Assembly (NCBI GenBank): GCA_012729115.1 | Contig: JAAYDR010000001.1 | Span: 1-64,000, forward strand | Reading direction: 5' to 3' | Length of the DNA stretch: 64,000 bases | From: Clostridiales bacterium | GTDB taxonomy: Bacteria; Bacillota; Clostridia; Christensenellales; Aristaeellaceae | In this document: positions 34,408-46,551 of the stretch, piece by piece | Position numbering within the stretch: the stretch's first letter is position 1 | Layout of the letters: each line of letters starts with the position of its first letter | The notes under the pieces: model-generated | Databases searched by the model: none | The model's input: only the letters and a program-made list of their open reading frames with translations | Told to the model about the DNA's origin: nothing | Translations under genes and position numbers: made by a program

Positions 34408-34467
34408 ATTGGTACAGGGAATGGCAATTATTGTCTTTGAAAGATATTTTTTGTTCTCTGTACCAAT
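34408..34467. promoter_or_regulatory. Inverted-repeat operator candidate between cdaR and gntP genes
   Basis: ATTGGTACAG (34408-34417) is repeated exactly in inverse as CTGTACCAAT (34458-34467), with 40 bp between. The left half covers the position expected for the -35 of the cdaR promoter, whose -10 TATACT lies at 34388-34393. The right half lies upstream of candidate gntP promoters (for example TATACT 34512-34517). Paired half-sites about 50 bp apart would fit a dimer or tetramer of the regulator and DNA looping. Confidence 0.55.
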
Positions 34468-34578
34468 CCTCTTTGGTATCTATATTATAGACCCAATGGG
34501 ACCATATTAGCTATACTGAGTGAAACAAATGGGCGAATGCTTGTTTACTGATTCGCTCAATAAAAAGGAGGCTGTTCT

Positions 34579-35943
34579 ATGACCGGAATTCCTCTGCTGG
34601 TTGCTTTTGTAATTGCAATCATCCTCATGATCCTACTGATCTCCAAGTTTAAGGTTCACGCCTTCCTGTCCCTGATGCTGGTTTCCCTGCTTCTCGCCCT
34701 TGTGGCGGGTGTTGATCTGGTCCAGATTCCCACCATCATCGGGCAGGGCTTCTCCGGCACATTCACAAGCATCGGCATCGTCATTATCCTGGGTGCTTTG
34801 GTGGGCACTCTGCTGGAAAAGACAGGCGCCGCGCTGAAGATGGCGGATGTTGTGGTTAAATGGGTGGGCAAAAAGCGCCCCGAACTGGCCATGCTGATCA
34901 TGGGCTGGATTGTCTCCATCCCGGTGTTCTGCGACAGCGGTTTCGTTATCCTGAACCCCATCCGCAAAGCCCTGGTGAAGCGCACCGGCCGTTCCGCTGT
35001 CGCTTCTGCCGTGGCGCTGTCCATGGGATTGTATATCTCCCATTGCTTCATTCCCCCCACACCCGGCCCCATTGCTGCCGCCAACACCCTGTTTGAAGGA
35101 CTGGCCCAGCCGGTCAACCTGCTGCTGATTATGGCCATCGGTGTGCTTTGCTCCATCCTGCCCCTGATTGCCAGCTACATCTTCGCTCTGGTAATCGGCA
35201 AGAAGGTGAAGTCCCGCGGTGAGCAGACCGCCGACGACGGTGCCGTGGTGCAGACCTATGAGGAACTGGTTGCCAGCTATGGCAAACTGCCCGGAGCGCT
35301 TATGTCCTTTGCACCTATCGTTGTGCCCATTGTGTTGATGGGGCTGAACTCCGCCCTTAACATGGCCAAGGTCAGCATTCCCTTCTTCACCTTCCTGGGC
35401 ACTCCCATCATGGCCCTGGCGGTGGGTGTTATCCTGGGTGTAATCTTGATGGCCAGCGGCGGAAAGATGAAGGACTTCTATGCCCTTACCGATGAAACGC
35501 TGCGGGTTACCGGCCCCATCCTCTTTGTAACGGCAGCCGGCGGCGTGCTGGGCAAGGTCATTGCCAGCACCGACATGGTCAACTTCATCTCCACCAACTC
35601 AGGCGCACTATCCACGCTGGGCTATCTCTTCCCCTTCCTGCTGGCTGCCATCCTCAAAACCGCCCAAGGTAGCTCAACTGTATCCATTACCACTACGGCC
35701 GGCATTCTGGCCCCACTCATGGCCACCATTGGCTTAACCTCCCCCTTGCAAGTTGCCTTGACGGTGGTCGCCATCGGCTCCGGCGCCATGACGGTTTCCC
35801 ATGCCAATGACAGTTACTTCTGGGTAGTCACCAACTTTGGCGATCTGGAGGTAAAGGACGGTTACCGTACCCAGACCCTGGGCACCCTGGTGGTGGGCAT
35901 CGCGGGCATCCTCAACGTGCTGTTGGTCTCCCTCCTCGCGTAA
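34579..35943 (+). CDS. GntP-family permease (gluconate/glycerate-type proton symporter)
   Basis: This 454-residue protein has about twelve membrane segments and family motifs such as GALVGTLLEKTGAA, PVFCDSGFVIL, PPTPGPIAAA and AQGSSTVSITTTAG. It belongs to GntP transporters that import gluconate, glycerate or related sugar acids with protons. The neighbouring glycerate kinase and CdaR regulator favour glycerate. AAAAAGGAGG precedes the ATG. Confidence 0.93.
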   Translation: MTGIPLLVAFVIAIILMILLISKFKVHAFLSLMLVSLLLALVAGVDLVQIPTIIGQGFSGTFTSIGIVIILGALVGTLLEKTGAALKMADVVVKWVGKKRPELAMLIMGWIVSIPVFCDSGFVILNPIRKALVKRTGRSAVASAVALSMGLYISHCFIPPTPGPIAAANTLFEGLAQPVNLLLIMAIGVLCSILPLIASYIFALVIGKKVKSRGEQTADDGAVVQTYEELVASYGKLPGALMSFAPIVVPIVLMGLNSALNMAKVSIPFFTFLGTPIMALAVGVILGVILMASGGKMKDFYALTDETLRVTGPILFVTAAGGVLGKVIASTDMVNFISTNSGALSTLGYLFPFLLAAILKTAQGSSTVSITTTAGILAPLMATIGLTSPLQVALTVVAIGSGAMTVSHANDSYFWVVTNFGDLEVKDGYRTQTLGTLVVGIAGILNVLLVSLLA

Positions 35944-35980
35944 CCGGGCATTGCGCCCTTTATCACACCCAATCATCAGC

Positions 35981-36017
35981 GAGCCGGGAAATGCGCTATG
36001 CATCACCCGGCTCTTTT
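35981..36017 (+). terminator. Attenuator/terminator between gntP and glycerate kinase genes
   Basis: The stem GAGCCGGG (35981-35988)/CCCGGCTC (36006-36013) is followed by TTTT. It is only 20 bp before the kinase start, so termination must be partial or the kinase would not be expressed from the gntP promoter. Confidence 0.75.
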
Positions 36018-36036
36018 ATCAGGAGGGAAGCTCACC

Positions 36037-37272
36037 ATGAGTTTACGACAGGACGCGGATGGAATTATGCAATCGGCTCTTAGCTCGGCTTTGCCTGATA
36101 CGGCAGTGAAAGCCGCGCTGCGCGATATCCACTTTGATCCCCGAGGGCGCATCATCCTGGTGGCTCTGGGAAAGGCAGCCTGGCAGATGGCGAAAACCGC
36201 CCATGAAACCCTGGGTGATCGCGTGGATGCCGGCATTGTCATCACCAAGTACGGCCATGTGAAAGGTCCCCTGGGCAAGCTTGCCTTGCGGGAGGCCGGT
36301 CATCCCGTTCCCGATGAAAATTCCTTTTCCGCCACCCAGGAGGCCATCGGATTGGTCCGGGATCTACAACCTTGTGACAGCGTGCTGCTGCTGATTTCCG
36401 GCGGAGGTTCCGCCCTGTTTGAGCAGCCCGCCATTCCGCCTTCGGAACTGCAAAGCATCACCGACCAGCTCCTTAAATCGGGAGCCAGCATTGTGGAGAT
36501 GAACACCATCCGCAAAAGGCTAAGCCAAGTGAAGGGCGGACGTTTTGCGAAGCTGTGCGTACCGGCGCAGGTCTGGGCGGTGATTCTCTCCGATATCATC
36601 GGCGATCCTCTGGACATGATCGCTTCTGGCCCGGCCTATCCCGACAGCAGCAGCAGCGCCGATGCGCTCCAGGTTACCAGCAGGTATCGTCTGCTTTTAT
36701 CCCCGGAGGCAGAGCGCTGCCTCAGGGAAGAAACCCCTAAAGAGCTGTCCAATGTCCACAGCCTGGTTACGGGCAGCGTGAAGGGTCTGTGCGAAGCTGC
36801 TGCGCAGGAGGCCCGGCAGCTGGGTTACGATCCCTGCATCCTCACCGCCAGCCTGTCCTGTCAAGCCAGGGAGGCCGGCAGCTTCATGGCTTCCATTGCC
36901 CAATACCACCAGAATACTCCCGGAAGCCTGGCCTTCATCGCCGGTGGCGAGACAGTGGTGCGCCTCCTGGGGAATGGCAAGGGCGGGCGGAATCAGGAGC
37001 TGGCCCTCTCCGCCGCTGCAGGCCTGGATGGGCTTCGGGATACGGCTTTATTTTCCCTGGGCAGTGACGGCACCGACGGCCCCACAGACGCGGCGGGCGG
37101 CTATGTGGACCAGGATACGGCAGGCAAGCTCCGCTCGGCGGGGATCGATTTGTATGCCGTTCTGGAAAACAATGACGCGTATCATGCTCTGGAGAAAGTT
37201 GGGGGCTTGATTATCACCGGGGCAACGGGCACCAATGTGAACGATGTAAGCGTGCTGCTGATCAAACGATAG
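36037..37272 (+). CDS. Glycerate kinase, MOFRL (GckA/TtuD) type
   Basis: This 411-residue protein contains LLISGGGSALFEQP, the N-terminal DUF4147 motif of GckA-type kinases, and the C-terminal MOFRL region with GGETVVRLLGNGKGGRNQEL and GSDGTDGPTDAAGG. It phosphorylates glycerate to 2-phosphoglycerate, which enters glycolysis. ATG 36037 has AGGAGGGAAG upstream. Together with the permease and regulator it forms a glycerate-use module. Confidence 0.93.
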   Translation: MSLRQDADGIMQSALSSALPDTAVKAALRDIHFDPRGRIILVALGKAAWQMAKTAHETLGDRVDAGIVITKYGHVKGPLGKLALREAGHPVPDENSFSATQEAIGLVRDLQPCDSVLLLISGGGSALFEQPAIPPSELQSITDQLLKSGASIVEMNTIRKRLSQVKGGRFAKLCVPAQVWAVILSDIIGDPLDMIASGPAYPDSSSSADALQVTSRYRLLLSPEAERCLREETPKELSNVHSLVTGSVKGLCEAAAQEARQLGYDPCILTASLSCQAREAGSFMASIAQYHQNTPGSLAFIAGGETVVRLLGNGKGGRNQELALSAAAGLDGLRDTALFSLGSDGTDGPTDAAGGYVDQDTAGKLRSAGIDLYAVLENNDAYHALEKVGGLIITGATGTNVNDVSVLLIKR

Positions 37273-37308
37273 GCAAGGAGTACACAAGTCATTCCAAGCC
37301 CTATGAAA

Positions 37309-37343
37309 AGAGGGGCCGGTTTGCTGCCAAACCGGCCCCTCCA
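37309..37343. terminator. Bidirectional terminator between glycerate kinase and Gx transporter genes
   Basis: The perfect 13-bp stem AGGGGCCGGTTTG/CAAACCGGCCCCT (37311-37323 and 37328-37340) has a CTGC loop between. T-rich bases on both sides allow use by the two convergent genes. Confidence 0.85.
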
Positions 37344-37350
37344 TGCTTTC

Positions 37351-38004
37351 TTACTTCTTCTCAGGCTTTCCCTGCCGGGTATTGCCGGGTTTCATCCCCG
37401 CCTGGACAGCCATGCCCACCCCGGCCTTCATCACCAGTCCGGCCACCACACCGGTTAAAATTCCTGTGCCTATACCCACCAATGTCAACACAGCAGCGTA
37501 ATACAGGAGGTTTGCATTCCCCACCAGGGCCAGGGCAATCAGCATTTGACCTGCATTATGAAGCACCGCCCCCGCCACGCTGATGCCCACCACCCCCAGG
37601 GAAGCAAAGCGTTTGAGGAGCAGCATACCCGCCACGCTGAGAGCTCCCCCTGCCAAACTGAAGGCCAATGCGAAAGGGTTGCCGAAAAGCACGGCGCTGA
37701 GGAGCACCTTCACCAGCATCAGGCCTACCGTAAGCGATGGGCTCAGCAGGTAAACCGCGTAGAGCAGCACTGCGTTGGACAGCCCCAGCTTCACACCGGG
37801 AATGGCGGGCATCAGTGGAATTTGGCTTTCCACATAGCCCAGCACCAGCATAAGCGTGGTGAGCAGGCCGCACAAGGCGATGCGCTGGGCATAGAGCCGA
37901 CTCTGGGCAGCAGCATGGCCCGGGCCTCGCAGGGGCGTCTCCGGCTTCTGGGCAACCTTACGGGATACGTCCCGTGGCTCCCTGGAAGGGGCATCCTGGC
38001 TCAC
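37351..38004 (-). CDS. Gx transporter family protein (Hpre_diP_synt_I type)
   Basis: This 217-residue membrane protein has a long polar N-terminus (1-38), then about five or six helices. Motifs such as GLLTTLMLVLGYVES, GVKLGLSNAVLLYA and GNPFALAFSLAGGALS match the family once annotated as heptaprenyl-diphosphate synthase component I, now seen as an ECF-like transporter. It starts with GTG (38004), which overlaps the NusG-II gene stop (GTGA). The pairing with a NusG domain II protein is common in Clostridia and the substrate is unknown. Confidence 0.87.
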   Translation of the reverse strand: MSQDAPSREPRDVSRKVAQKPETPLRGPGHAAAQSRLYAQRIALCGLLTTLMLVLGYVESQIPLMPAIPGVKLGLSNAVLLYAVYLLSPSLTVGLMLVKVLLSAVLFGNPFALAFSLAGGALSVAGMLLLKRFASLGVVGISVAGAVLHNAGQMLIALALVGNANLLYYAAVLTLVGIGTGILTGVVAGLVMKAGVGMAVQAGMKPGNTRQGKPEKK

Positions 38005-38420
38005 GGTGACTCACCTCCCACCTCACCGGCCGGAAGCAATTCCGCCACCACCCGATGGGGAGCGCAAACCACCATGTTCATCAAAGGGCGGCTGTCCATG
38101 TTGTCCGCCGTTACTTCTCCCTGATAGACGCAGAGCTGATTATGGCAGGTGGAGGACAGCATAAAAAAGCCCGTGGGCGACAGATGAAGGATATTGATCA
38201 CTCCGTCCCCCTGGTCAATCTGCAGGTCCTTTTCCTCAGTGAGTGGCAACGTGGCGACGGTTTCGCCGCCTATGCTGTAGCGAAGATACAGCGACGCTTC
38301 CCCTGCGGCGGGCCCGGCCTGAGGCATAGCGCCCTTTCGCAGCAGGGGCATGAGCAATAGCACACCTCCCGCTACCACAGCAAGCAAAAAAATAAGAAGG
38401 ATGTCCTTCTTGCGAAACAT
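38001..38420 (-). CDS. NusG domain II-containing membrane-anchored protein
   Basis: This 139-residue protein has a single N-terminal membrane helix (about 5-25) and an outer NusG_II-like domain. That domain has the two-Cys pattern C-HNQLC...VVCAPHRVV, where homologues have CPDKICV and CLPNRLVV. The Cys residues could bind metal or form a disulfide. I chose ATG 38420, preceded by GGAGGAACAG, over an ATG 13 codons upstream. It overlaps the Gx transporter gene by four bases, so the two likely form one system. Confidence 0.88.
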   Translation of the reverse strand: MFRKKDILLIFLLAVVAGGVLLLMPLLRKGAMPQAGPAAGEASLYLRYSIGGETVATLPLTEEKDLQIDQGDGVINILHLSPTGFFMLSSTCHNQLCVYQGEVTADNMDSRPLMNMVVCAPHRVVAELLPAGEVGGESP

Positions 38421-38499
38421 CACCTGTTCCTCCCTCGCAAGGCCACATGGATATCTCATAAATGCAGCCCCACCTCCGCCTTATGGAGGATTTCAGTTG

Positions 38500-38527
38500 A
38501 TTATACCATAGTTTTTCATGATGTCAA
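38500..38527 (-). promoter_or_regulatory. Promoter of the NusG-II/Gx transporter operon
   Basis: The -35 TTGACA (38522-38527), a 16-bp spacer and -10 TATAAT (38500-38505). The -35 is separated by one base from the -35 of the divergent yebC promoter. Confidence 0.7.
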
Positions 38528-38528
38528 A

Positions 38529-38557
38529 TTGACCGGGGTGAAAAGATATGGTACAAT
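38529..38557 (+). promoter_or_regulatory. Promoter of yebC
   Basis: The -35 TTGACC (38529-38534), a 17-bp spacer and -10 TACAAT (38552-38557). It is back to back with the NusG-II promoter, so the two cannot be bound by RNA polymerase at once. Confidence 0.7.
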
Positions 38558-38651
38558 CTCCCCGTACATCTACGGGCAAGCCCGGTGCGGTGGTATTGAA
38601 GGGATGCGCTCTCCCGCCGCGGCAGGGCCCAGGCCCGGAAAGGCTGATTTG

Positions 38652-39398
38652 ATGTCTGGACACAGCAAATGGGCGAATATCAAGATCAAAAAAGGCAAGA
38701 CCGACGCGGCACGAGGCCAGATTTTTACCAAGATAGGCCGCGAAATCGCCATCGCGGTGCGGGAGGGCGGCAGCAATCCCGACAGCAACTCCAAACTGCG
38801 GGACGTAATCGCCAAGGCCAAAAGCAACAACATGCCCAACGACAACATCCAGCGCTCCATCAAAAAAGCGGCTGGGGAACTGGGCGTGGTAAACTATGAA
38901 GAAATTACCTACGAAGGGTATGGGGCCGGAGGCGTCGCCGTCATCGTGGAAACCATCACCGACTCCCGTAACCGTACCGCAAGCGACATCCGTCATTGCT
39001 TTGCCAAACATGGCGGCCAGCTGGGTGTCACGGGCAGCGTGGGCTTCCTGTTTGACAAAAAGGGTATGATTGTTATCGAACGCACGGCCAGGATGGATGA
39101 GGACGAGGTCATGATGACCGTGCTGGAGGCGGGTGCCGAGGACATGCGCACCCTGGAGGATGCCTTTGAGGTGATTACCGATCCCAGCGAATTCTCCTCC
39201 GTCCGGGAGAAGCTGGAGGCCCAGGGCTTCTCCTTCCTAAGCGCCCAGGTGCAGATGCTGCCCCAGAACTTCATCACCCCCCCGGATGAGGAAGCGCTGA
39301 CCAAGGTGCAAAAGCTGCTGGATATGCTGGAAGAAAACGACGACGTGCAAAACGTTTGGCACAATGCCCAGCTCCCGGAAGAGGAGGAAGAGGAGTAA
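38652..39398 (+). CDS. yebC: YebC/PmpR-family translation or transcription factor
   Basis: This 248-residue protein opens with MSGHSKWANIKIKKGKTDAA, the invariant YebC start, and contains RDVIAKAKSNNMPNDNIQR and YEGYGAGGVAVIVE. YebC proteins were first described as DNA-binding regulators and more recently tied to ribosomes stalled at proline runs. It is a full-length member. The frame is open upstream to the promoter but ATG 38652 is the conserved start. Confidence 0.96.
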   Translation: MSGHSKWANIKIKKGKTDAARGQIFTKIGREIAIAVREGGSNPDSNSKLRDVIAKAKSNNMPNDNIQRSIKKAAGELGVVNYEEITYEGYGAGGVAVIVETITDSRNRTASDIRHCFAKHGGQLGVTGSVGFLFDKKGMIVIERTARMDEDEVMMTVLEAGAEDMRTLEDAFEVITDPSEFSSVREKLEAQGFSFLSAQVQMLPQNFITPPDEEALTKVQKLLDMLEENDDVQNVWHNAQLPEEEEEE

Positions 39399-39444
39399 CC
39401 TTTTCATCAATACCCATCGGCTGCATGGGACATGGTCAACAGAT

Positions 39445-39478
39445 GGGCCCGGGGAGCGAAATCCCTGGGCTCTTTTTC
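39445..39478 (+). terminator. Terminator of yebC
   Basis: An imperfect GC-rich stem (GGGCCCGGGG with CCCTGGGCTC) is followed by TTTTT. It lies about 50 bp after the stop. Confidence 0.65.
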
Positions 39479-39484
39479 GGCTTC

Positions 39485-39512
39485 TTGACATCCCCCCCTC
39501 ATCCTGTATAAT
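39485..39512 (+). promoter_or_regulatory. Promoter of the 2-oxoacid:ferredoxin oxidoreductase operon
   Basis: Consensus -35 TTGACA (39485-39490) and -10 TATAAT (39507-39512) are spaced by 16 bp. The short leader contains a GGCCG/CGGCC hairpin just before the RBS. Confidence 0.8.
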
Positions 39513-39577
39513 GAAATGAATCCGCTTTGCCCCTAGGCTTCGGCCGTCCGCAAGGCGGCCTCAAAGGAGGGAAAGCC

Positions 39578-39784
39578 ATGGCGGTCATCATCGTTAACGA
39601 GGATGTATGCAAGGGCTGCGGCCTGTGCAAGGATGCGTGCCCCAAAAAAATTATGGAACTGCCCAAGGACAGGCTGAACAGGAAGGGATACCACCCCGCC
39701 CGATGCGTGGATGAGAATGCCTGTATCGCCTGTGCTTTTTGTGCCACCATGTGCCCCGACTCGGCCATCACCATCGAAAAATGA
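39578..39784 (+). CDS. 2-oxoacid:ferredoxin oxidoreductase, ferredoxin-like delta subunit
   Basis: This 68-residue protein has two 4Fe-4S motifs, CKGCGLCKDACP and CIACAFCATMCP. It carries electrons from the catalytic subunits to ferredoxin. AAAGGAGGGAAAG precedes ATG 39578. It is the first of four oxidoreductase genes in the order delta-alpha-beta-gamma, as in Vor or Kor enzymes of anaerobes. Confidence 0.93.
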   Translation: MAVIIVNEDVCKGCGLCKDACPKKIMELPKDRLNRKGYHPARCVDENACIACAFCATMCPDSAITIEK

Positions 39785-39858
39785 TGCATGGACCTTGCCG
39801 GGGCACGTTAATATGGGAATGATTCCTTTGAAGGATTGAAGAAGGGAAGGTACATTTC

Positions 39859-41250
39859 ATGAAAATGCTCATGAAGGGCAATGAGGCCATCGCCGAGGCC
39901 GCCGTCCTGGCCGGCTGCCGCTATTTTTTTGGCTATCCCATTACGCCCCAGAACCAGATTCCCGAATATATGAGCAAGCGCATGCCCCAGGTGGGCGGCT
40001 GTTTTTTGCAGGCGGAAAGCGAGGTTGCCGCCATCAACATGGTTTATGGTGCGGCAGGTGCCGGTGCCCGGGTTATGACCAGCTCCTCCTCCCCTGGAAT
40101 CAGCTTAAAGCAGGAGGGCATCAGCTACATGGTGGGGGCTGAACTGCCCTGTGTCATCGTGAATATCGTCCGTGCAGGTCCGGGTCTGGGAGGCATCCAG
40201 CCCGCCCAAAGCGACTATTACCAGGCCACCCGGGGAGGCGGCCACGGAGACTACCGTATGTGCGTACTGGCTCCCAGCTCCGTCCAGGAAGCGGTGACCT
40301 TGACCCAGGAGGCCTTTGATATCGCGGATCGCTACCGTAACCCCGTAATGGTCCTGGGAGACGGATTGATCGGCCAGATGATGGAGCCCGTGGACATGGA
40401 CTCTGCAAAAGCATATCAGCCTGCGGAGGATCTGCCCCCCAAGGACTGGGCTGCCACCGGCCACGTCTCCAACGCCGACGCGCCCAGAGCCGTTATCAAC
40501 AGCCTGTACATCGACCCCGCTGCCTTGGAGCGGCACAACCTGAAGCTGCAGGAAAAGTATGACGCCATCACCACCAGGGAATGCCGCTGGCAGGAGGAGA
40601 ACCTTCAGGACGCGGAGATCGTGCTGCTGGCCTATGGCACCACCAGCCGCATCGCCCGCAGCGCCATGCGCAAATGCCGGGAGATGGGCATCAAGGTGGG
40701 TCTTCTGCGGCCGATCACTCTATGGCCCTTCCCCACAGCCGCCATCCAGAAAACCCTGTCCACTGCCCGCCAGTACCTGTGCCTGGAGATGAGCACGGGG
40801 CAGATGGTGGACGATGTCCGCCTGGCGGTGAACGGCGTGCGTCCGGTGCATTTCTTTGGCCGCACAGGCGGCATGGTGCCTACCGTTGCCCAAGTGGTGG
40901 AACAGATCCAAGCGTTAGCGGAAAGGAGCAATCCCATGGATGATCTGGAAAAGAAGCTGGATGAACTGGCCGGTCAGGTAGATAAAACCATGAGCCAACT
41001 GGGAGACAAGCTCGACGCCATGGGGAAGAAGCTGGAAGAGAAGCTGCAAAGCCCCCAGACGCAGCAAAAGGTACAGGATATCAAGCAGGGGGTGGCCTCT
41101 GCCGCCGAAAAGGCGAAAACCGGCGTGCTGAAGGGCGTGGAATACCTCACCGACACGCTGGGCGATGTGGTGGCAGGCATCCGCTCCCAGGCTGCTGCCC
41201 CGGAACAGAAACCGGATGATGGCGATTCCGGGAAGGGAGCGGAGGAATAA
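39859..41250 (+). CDS. vorB: 2-oxoacid:ferredoxin oxidoreductase alpha subunit (VorB/KorA) with a helical C-terminal extension
   Basis: Residues 1 to about 355 match VorB/Kor[37 protein letters not shown] and [20 protein letters not shown]. The family normally ends near 355. Here the frame continues for 104 residues (360-463) rich in K, E, Q and A, with periodic helices such as [20 protein letters not shown]. The tail looks like a YtxH-type or apolipoprotein-like amphipathic helix. An in-frame ATG at 40936 inside it has a perfect SD. The enzyme oxidises 2-oxoacids to acyl-CoA; branched-chain 2-oxoacids or 2-oxoglutarate are the likely substrates. Confidence 0.92.
   Translation: MKMLMKGNEAIAEAAVLAGCRYFFGYPITPQNQIPEYMSKRMPQVGGCFLQAESEVAAINMVYGAAGAGARVMTSSSSPGISLKQEGISYMVGAELPCVIVNIVRAGPGLGGIQPAQSDYYQATRGGGHGDYRMCVLAPSSVQEAVTLTQEAFDIADRYRNPVMVLGDGLIGQMMEPVDMDSAKAYQPAEDLPPKDWAATGHVSNADAPRAVINSLYIDPAALERHNLKLQEKYDAITTRECRWQEENLQDAEIVLLAYGTTSRIARSAMRKCREMGIKVGLLRPITLWPFPTAAIQKTLSTARQYLCLEMSTGQMVDDVRLAVNGVRPVHFFGRTGGMVPTVAQVVEQIQALAERSNPMDDLEKKLDELAGQVDKTMSQLGDKLDAMGKKLEEKLQSPQTQQKVQDIKQGVASAAEKAKTGVLKGVEYLTDTLGDVVAGIRSQAAAPEQKPDDGDSGKGAEE
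40936..41250 (+). CDS. Possible internally started helical protein (tail of VorB)
   Basis: ATG 40936 lies in frame within vorB and has AAAGGAG (40922-40928) seven bases upstream, as good as any start in the window. Translation from here would give a separate 104-residue, highly charged helical protein ([14 protein letters not shown] at the start). Its end overlaps the beta-subunit ATG (TAATG). Either a once separate gene fused to vorB by loss of a stop codon, or both products are made. I keep it as a candidate only. Confidence 0.4.
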   Translation: MDDLEKKLDELAGQVDKTMSQLGDKLDAMGKKLEEKLQSPQTQQKVQDIKQGVASAAEKAKTGVLKGVEYLTDTLGDVVAGIRSQAAAPEQKPDDGDSGKGAEE

Positions 41251-41999
41251 TGGCCGTTGTCTTTGCCAAAACGAACATGCTCACCGACAAGCCCTTGCAT
41301 TACTGCCCCGGCTGCACCCACGGCATTATCCACAGGCTGGTGGCTGAATCCCTCCAGGAACTGGGCATCGGGGAAACCGCTATTGGTGTGGCTCCGGTGG
41401 GCTGCGCAGTGTTCGCCTATGATTATTTCAACTGCGATATGATGGAAGCTGCCCATGGCCGCGCCCCGGCGGTGGCCACGGGCATCAAACGGGTACACCC
41501 GGACAAAGCGGTTTTCACCTACCAGGGAGATGGAGATCTGGCAAGCATAGGCGCAGCGGAGATCCTCCATGCGGCCACCCGGGGAGAGAAGATCACCACC
41601 ATTTTTGTAAACAACGCCATTTACGGCATGACCGGCGGCCAAATGGCCCCCACCACCCTGCCAGGTCAGGTGACCACCACCAGCCCCTATGGGCGGGACG
41701 TGAATCACTGCGGCTACCCGGTAAAGGTGAGCGAAATGCTGTCCACCCTGGATGGCCCCGCCTACATCGAAAGGGTCAGCGTCCACAACGTTCCCGCGGT
41801 GAAGAAGGCAAAGGCCGCCATTAAAAAGGCCTTTCAGCTGCAAATGGAGGGCAAGGGATTTACGTTGGTGGAGGTCCTCTCCACCTGCCCCACCAACTGG
41901 GGCATGACCCCTCAGGAGGCCATGGCCTGGGTAGAGAGTAACATGATCCCCCACTATCCCCTGGGGGTATACAAGGACGTGACAGGGGGGAAGGCCTGA
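41250..41999 (+). CDS. 2-oxoacid:ferredoxin oxidoreductase beta subunit (TPP-binding)
   Basis: This 249-residue subunit has [10 protein letters not shown] and the thiamine-diphosphate motif [16 protein letters not shown]...[11 protein letters not shown]. It holds the reactive TPP and pairs with the alpha subunit. The ATG shares bases with the upstream stop (TAATG). It is a normal-length KorB/VorA. Confidence 0.95.
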   Translation: MAVVFAKTNMLTDKPLHYCPGCTHGIIHRLVAESLQELGIGETAIGVAPVGCAVFAYDYFNCDMMEAAHGRAPAVATGIKRVHPDKAVFTYQGDGDLASIGAAEILHAATRGEKITTIFVNNAIYGMTGGQMAPTTLPGQVTTTSPYGRDVNHCGYPVKVSEMLSTLDGPAYIERVSVHNVPAVKKAKAAIKKAFQLQMEGKGFTLVEVLSTCPTNWGMTPQEAMAWVESNMIPHYPLGVYKDVTGGKA

Positions 42000-42538
42000 T
42001 GGAAAAACAGTTTTTAATCGCGGGGTTTGGCGGCCAGGGGGTGCTGCTCATCGGCACGCTGATTGCCAAAGCAGCCATGCTTCAGGGATATGAAGTGAGC
42101 TGGATGCCCAGCTATGGCCCGGAGATGCGCGGAGGCGAGGCCAACTGCGCCGTAGTGGTGAGTGACGAGCCCATCGGCAGCCCCCTGGTGAGCGAGCCTC
42201 CCGTGCTGGTGGCCATGAACAAGCCCAGCCTGGTGAAATTTATGCCTGCCATGGCCCCGGGTGGAACCCTGCTGTATAACGCCTCCCTGATAGAGGGGGT
42301 GGAACTGCGGCAGGACATCAACGCCATCCCCGTACACTGCAACGAGATTGCGGAAAGGTTGCAAAGCAGCCGGGTCGCCAACATGGTGATGCTGGGAGCA
42401 GTTCAGGCCGCTACGGATGTGGTAACCGGCGAGACCCTGTCCCGAACCCTCCAGGACTGGCTGGGGGAGGAAAAAGCCGGAATGCTGCAGATTAATGAGA
42501 AGGCCATTGAGGCCGGCAGAGAACTTGTAAAAGGGTAA
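41999..42538 (+). CDS. 2-oxoacid:ferredoxin oxidoreductase gamma subunit
   Basis: This 179-residue protein begins [20 protein letters not shown] and has SYGPEMRGGEANCAVVVSDE, typical of the gamma (KorC/VorC) subunit that binds CoA or assists electron transfer. Its ATG overlaps the beta stop by one base (TGATGG). It ends the operon at a strong terminator. Confidence 0.95.
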   Translation: MEKQFLIAGFGGQGVLLIGTLIAKAAMLQGYEVSWMPSYGPEMRGGEANCAVVVSDEPIGSPLVSEPPVLVAMNKPSLVKFMPAMAPGGTLLYNASLIEGVELRQDINAIPVHCNEIAERLQSSRVANMVMLGAVQAATDVVTGETLSRTLQDWLGEEKAGMLQINEKAIEAGRELVKG

Positions 42539-42551
42539 ACATGTGGAATTC

Positions 42552-42593
42552 AAAGGGCTGCCGTCATCGCCTTGGCGAAAACGGCAGCCCTTG
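42552..42593. terminator. Bidirectional terminator between oxidoreductase and arabinofuranosidase genes
   Basis: The 11-bp stem AAGGGCTGCCG/CGGCAGCCCTT (42553-42563 and 42582-42592) separates convergent genes, with TTGTTGTG on the + side. Confidence 0.8.
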
Positions 42594-42604
42594 TTGTGTT
42601 TCAC

Positions 42605-46158
<3,554 letters not shown>

Positions 46159-46188
46159 GGTCAATCCCCTTTCTTTTCTCTGGGGACG

Positions 46189-46410
46189 AAAAAACGCCCC
46201 CACATCTCTGCGGGGGCGGACGAAATTCGTTCGCGGTTCCACCCTGCTTGGAAGCGGCTGGCCGCTTCCCCTCATTGATGCGCTGTATCGCTCGCCATGC
46301 GTCCCCATCGGCGGGTGGTGTCCGCTACTGTTTCCGGCCCGCCGCTTTCAGCCGGGGCGGCGGTCTCTTTGGCCGTTCTCATACAGGGCGCGTCCCGCGT
46401 CATCTGAGTC
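46189..46410 (-). promoter_or_regulatory. T-box leader of thrS (tRNA-Thr sensing)
   Basis: On the - strand it has the canonical T-box AGGGTGGAACCGCG (46232-46245 in complement). This is followed by a strong terminator stem (CGCCCCCGC/GTGGGGGCG, 46195-46218) and a six-base U-run (46189-46194). An ACC triplet in GCGGACACCACCCG (about 46312-46325 in complement) is a plausible Thr specifier, with AGTA shortly before it. Confidence 0.9.
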
Positions 46411-46416
46411 AGGGAC

Positions 46417-46445
46417 AGCATAACATCGGTTGGGCAGGATGTCAA
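46417..46445 (-). promoter_or_regulatory. Promoter of thrS
   Basis: Consensus -35 TTGACA (46440-46445), a 17-bp spacer and -10 TATGCT (46417-46422). Confidence 0.78.
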
Positions 46446-46482
46446 GAGCCGCTTCATTCCCTTTTCCCTTTTCAGAAATTCA

Positions 46483-46491
46483 TGCTATAAT
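46483..46491 (+). promoter_or_regulatory. Extended -10 promoter of the nucleotidyltransferase operon
   Basis: TGCTATAAT is an extended -10 box; the -35 region (about 46463-46468, TTTCCC) is poor. Transcription would start about 55 bases before the nucleotidyltransferase gene. Confidence 0.5.
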
Positions 46492-46551
46492 ACAACCCGA
46501 AGCATCCCCGATCGGCCCATGGGCCATCCACGCGAAAGGAAAGGCAAAGCA

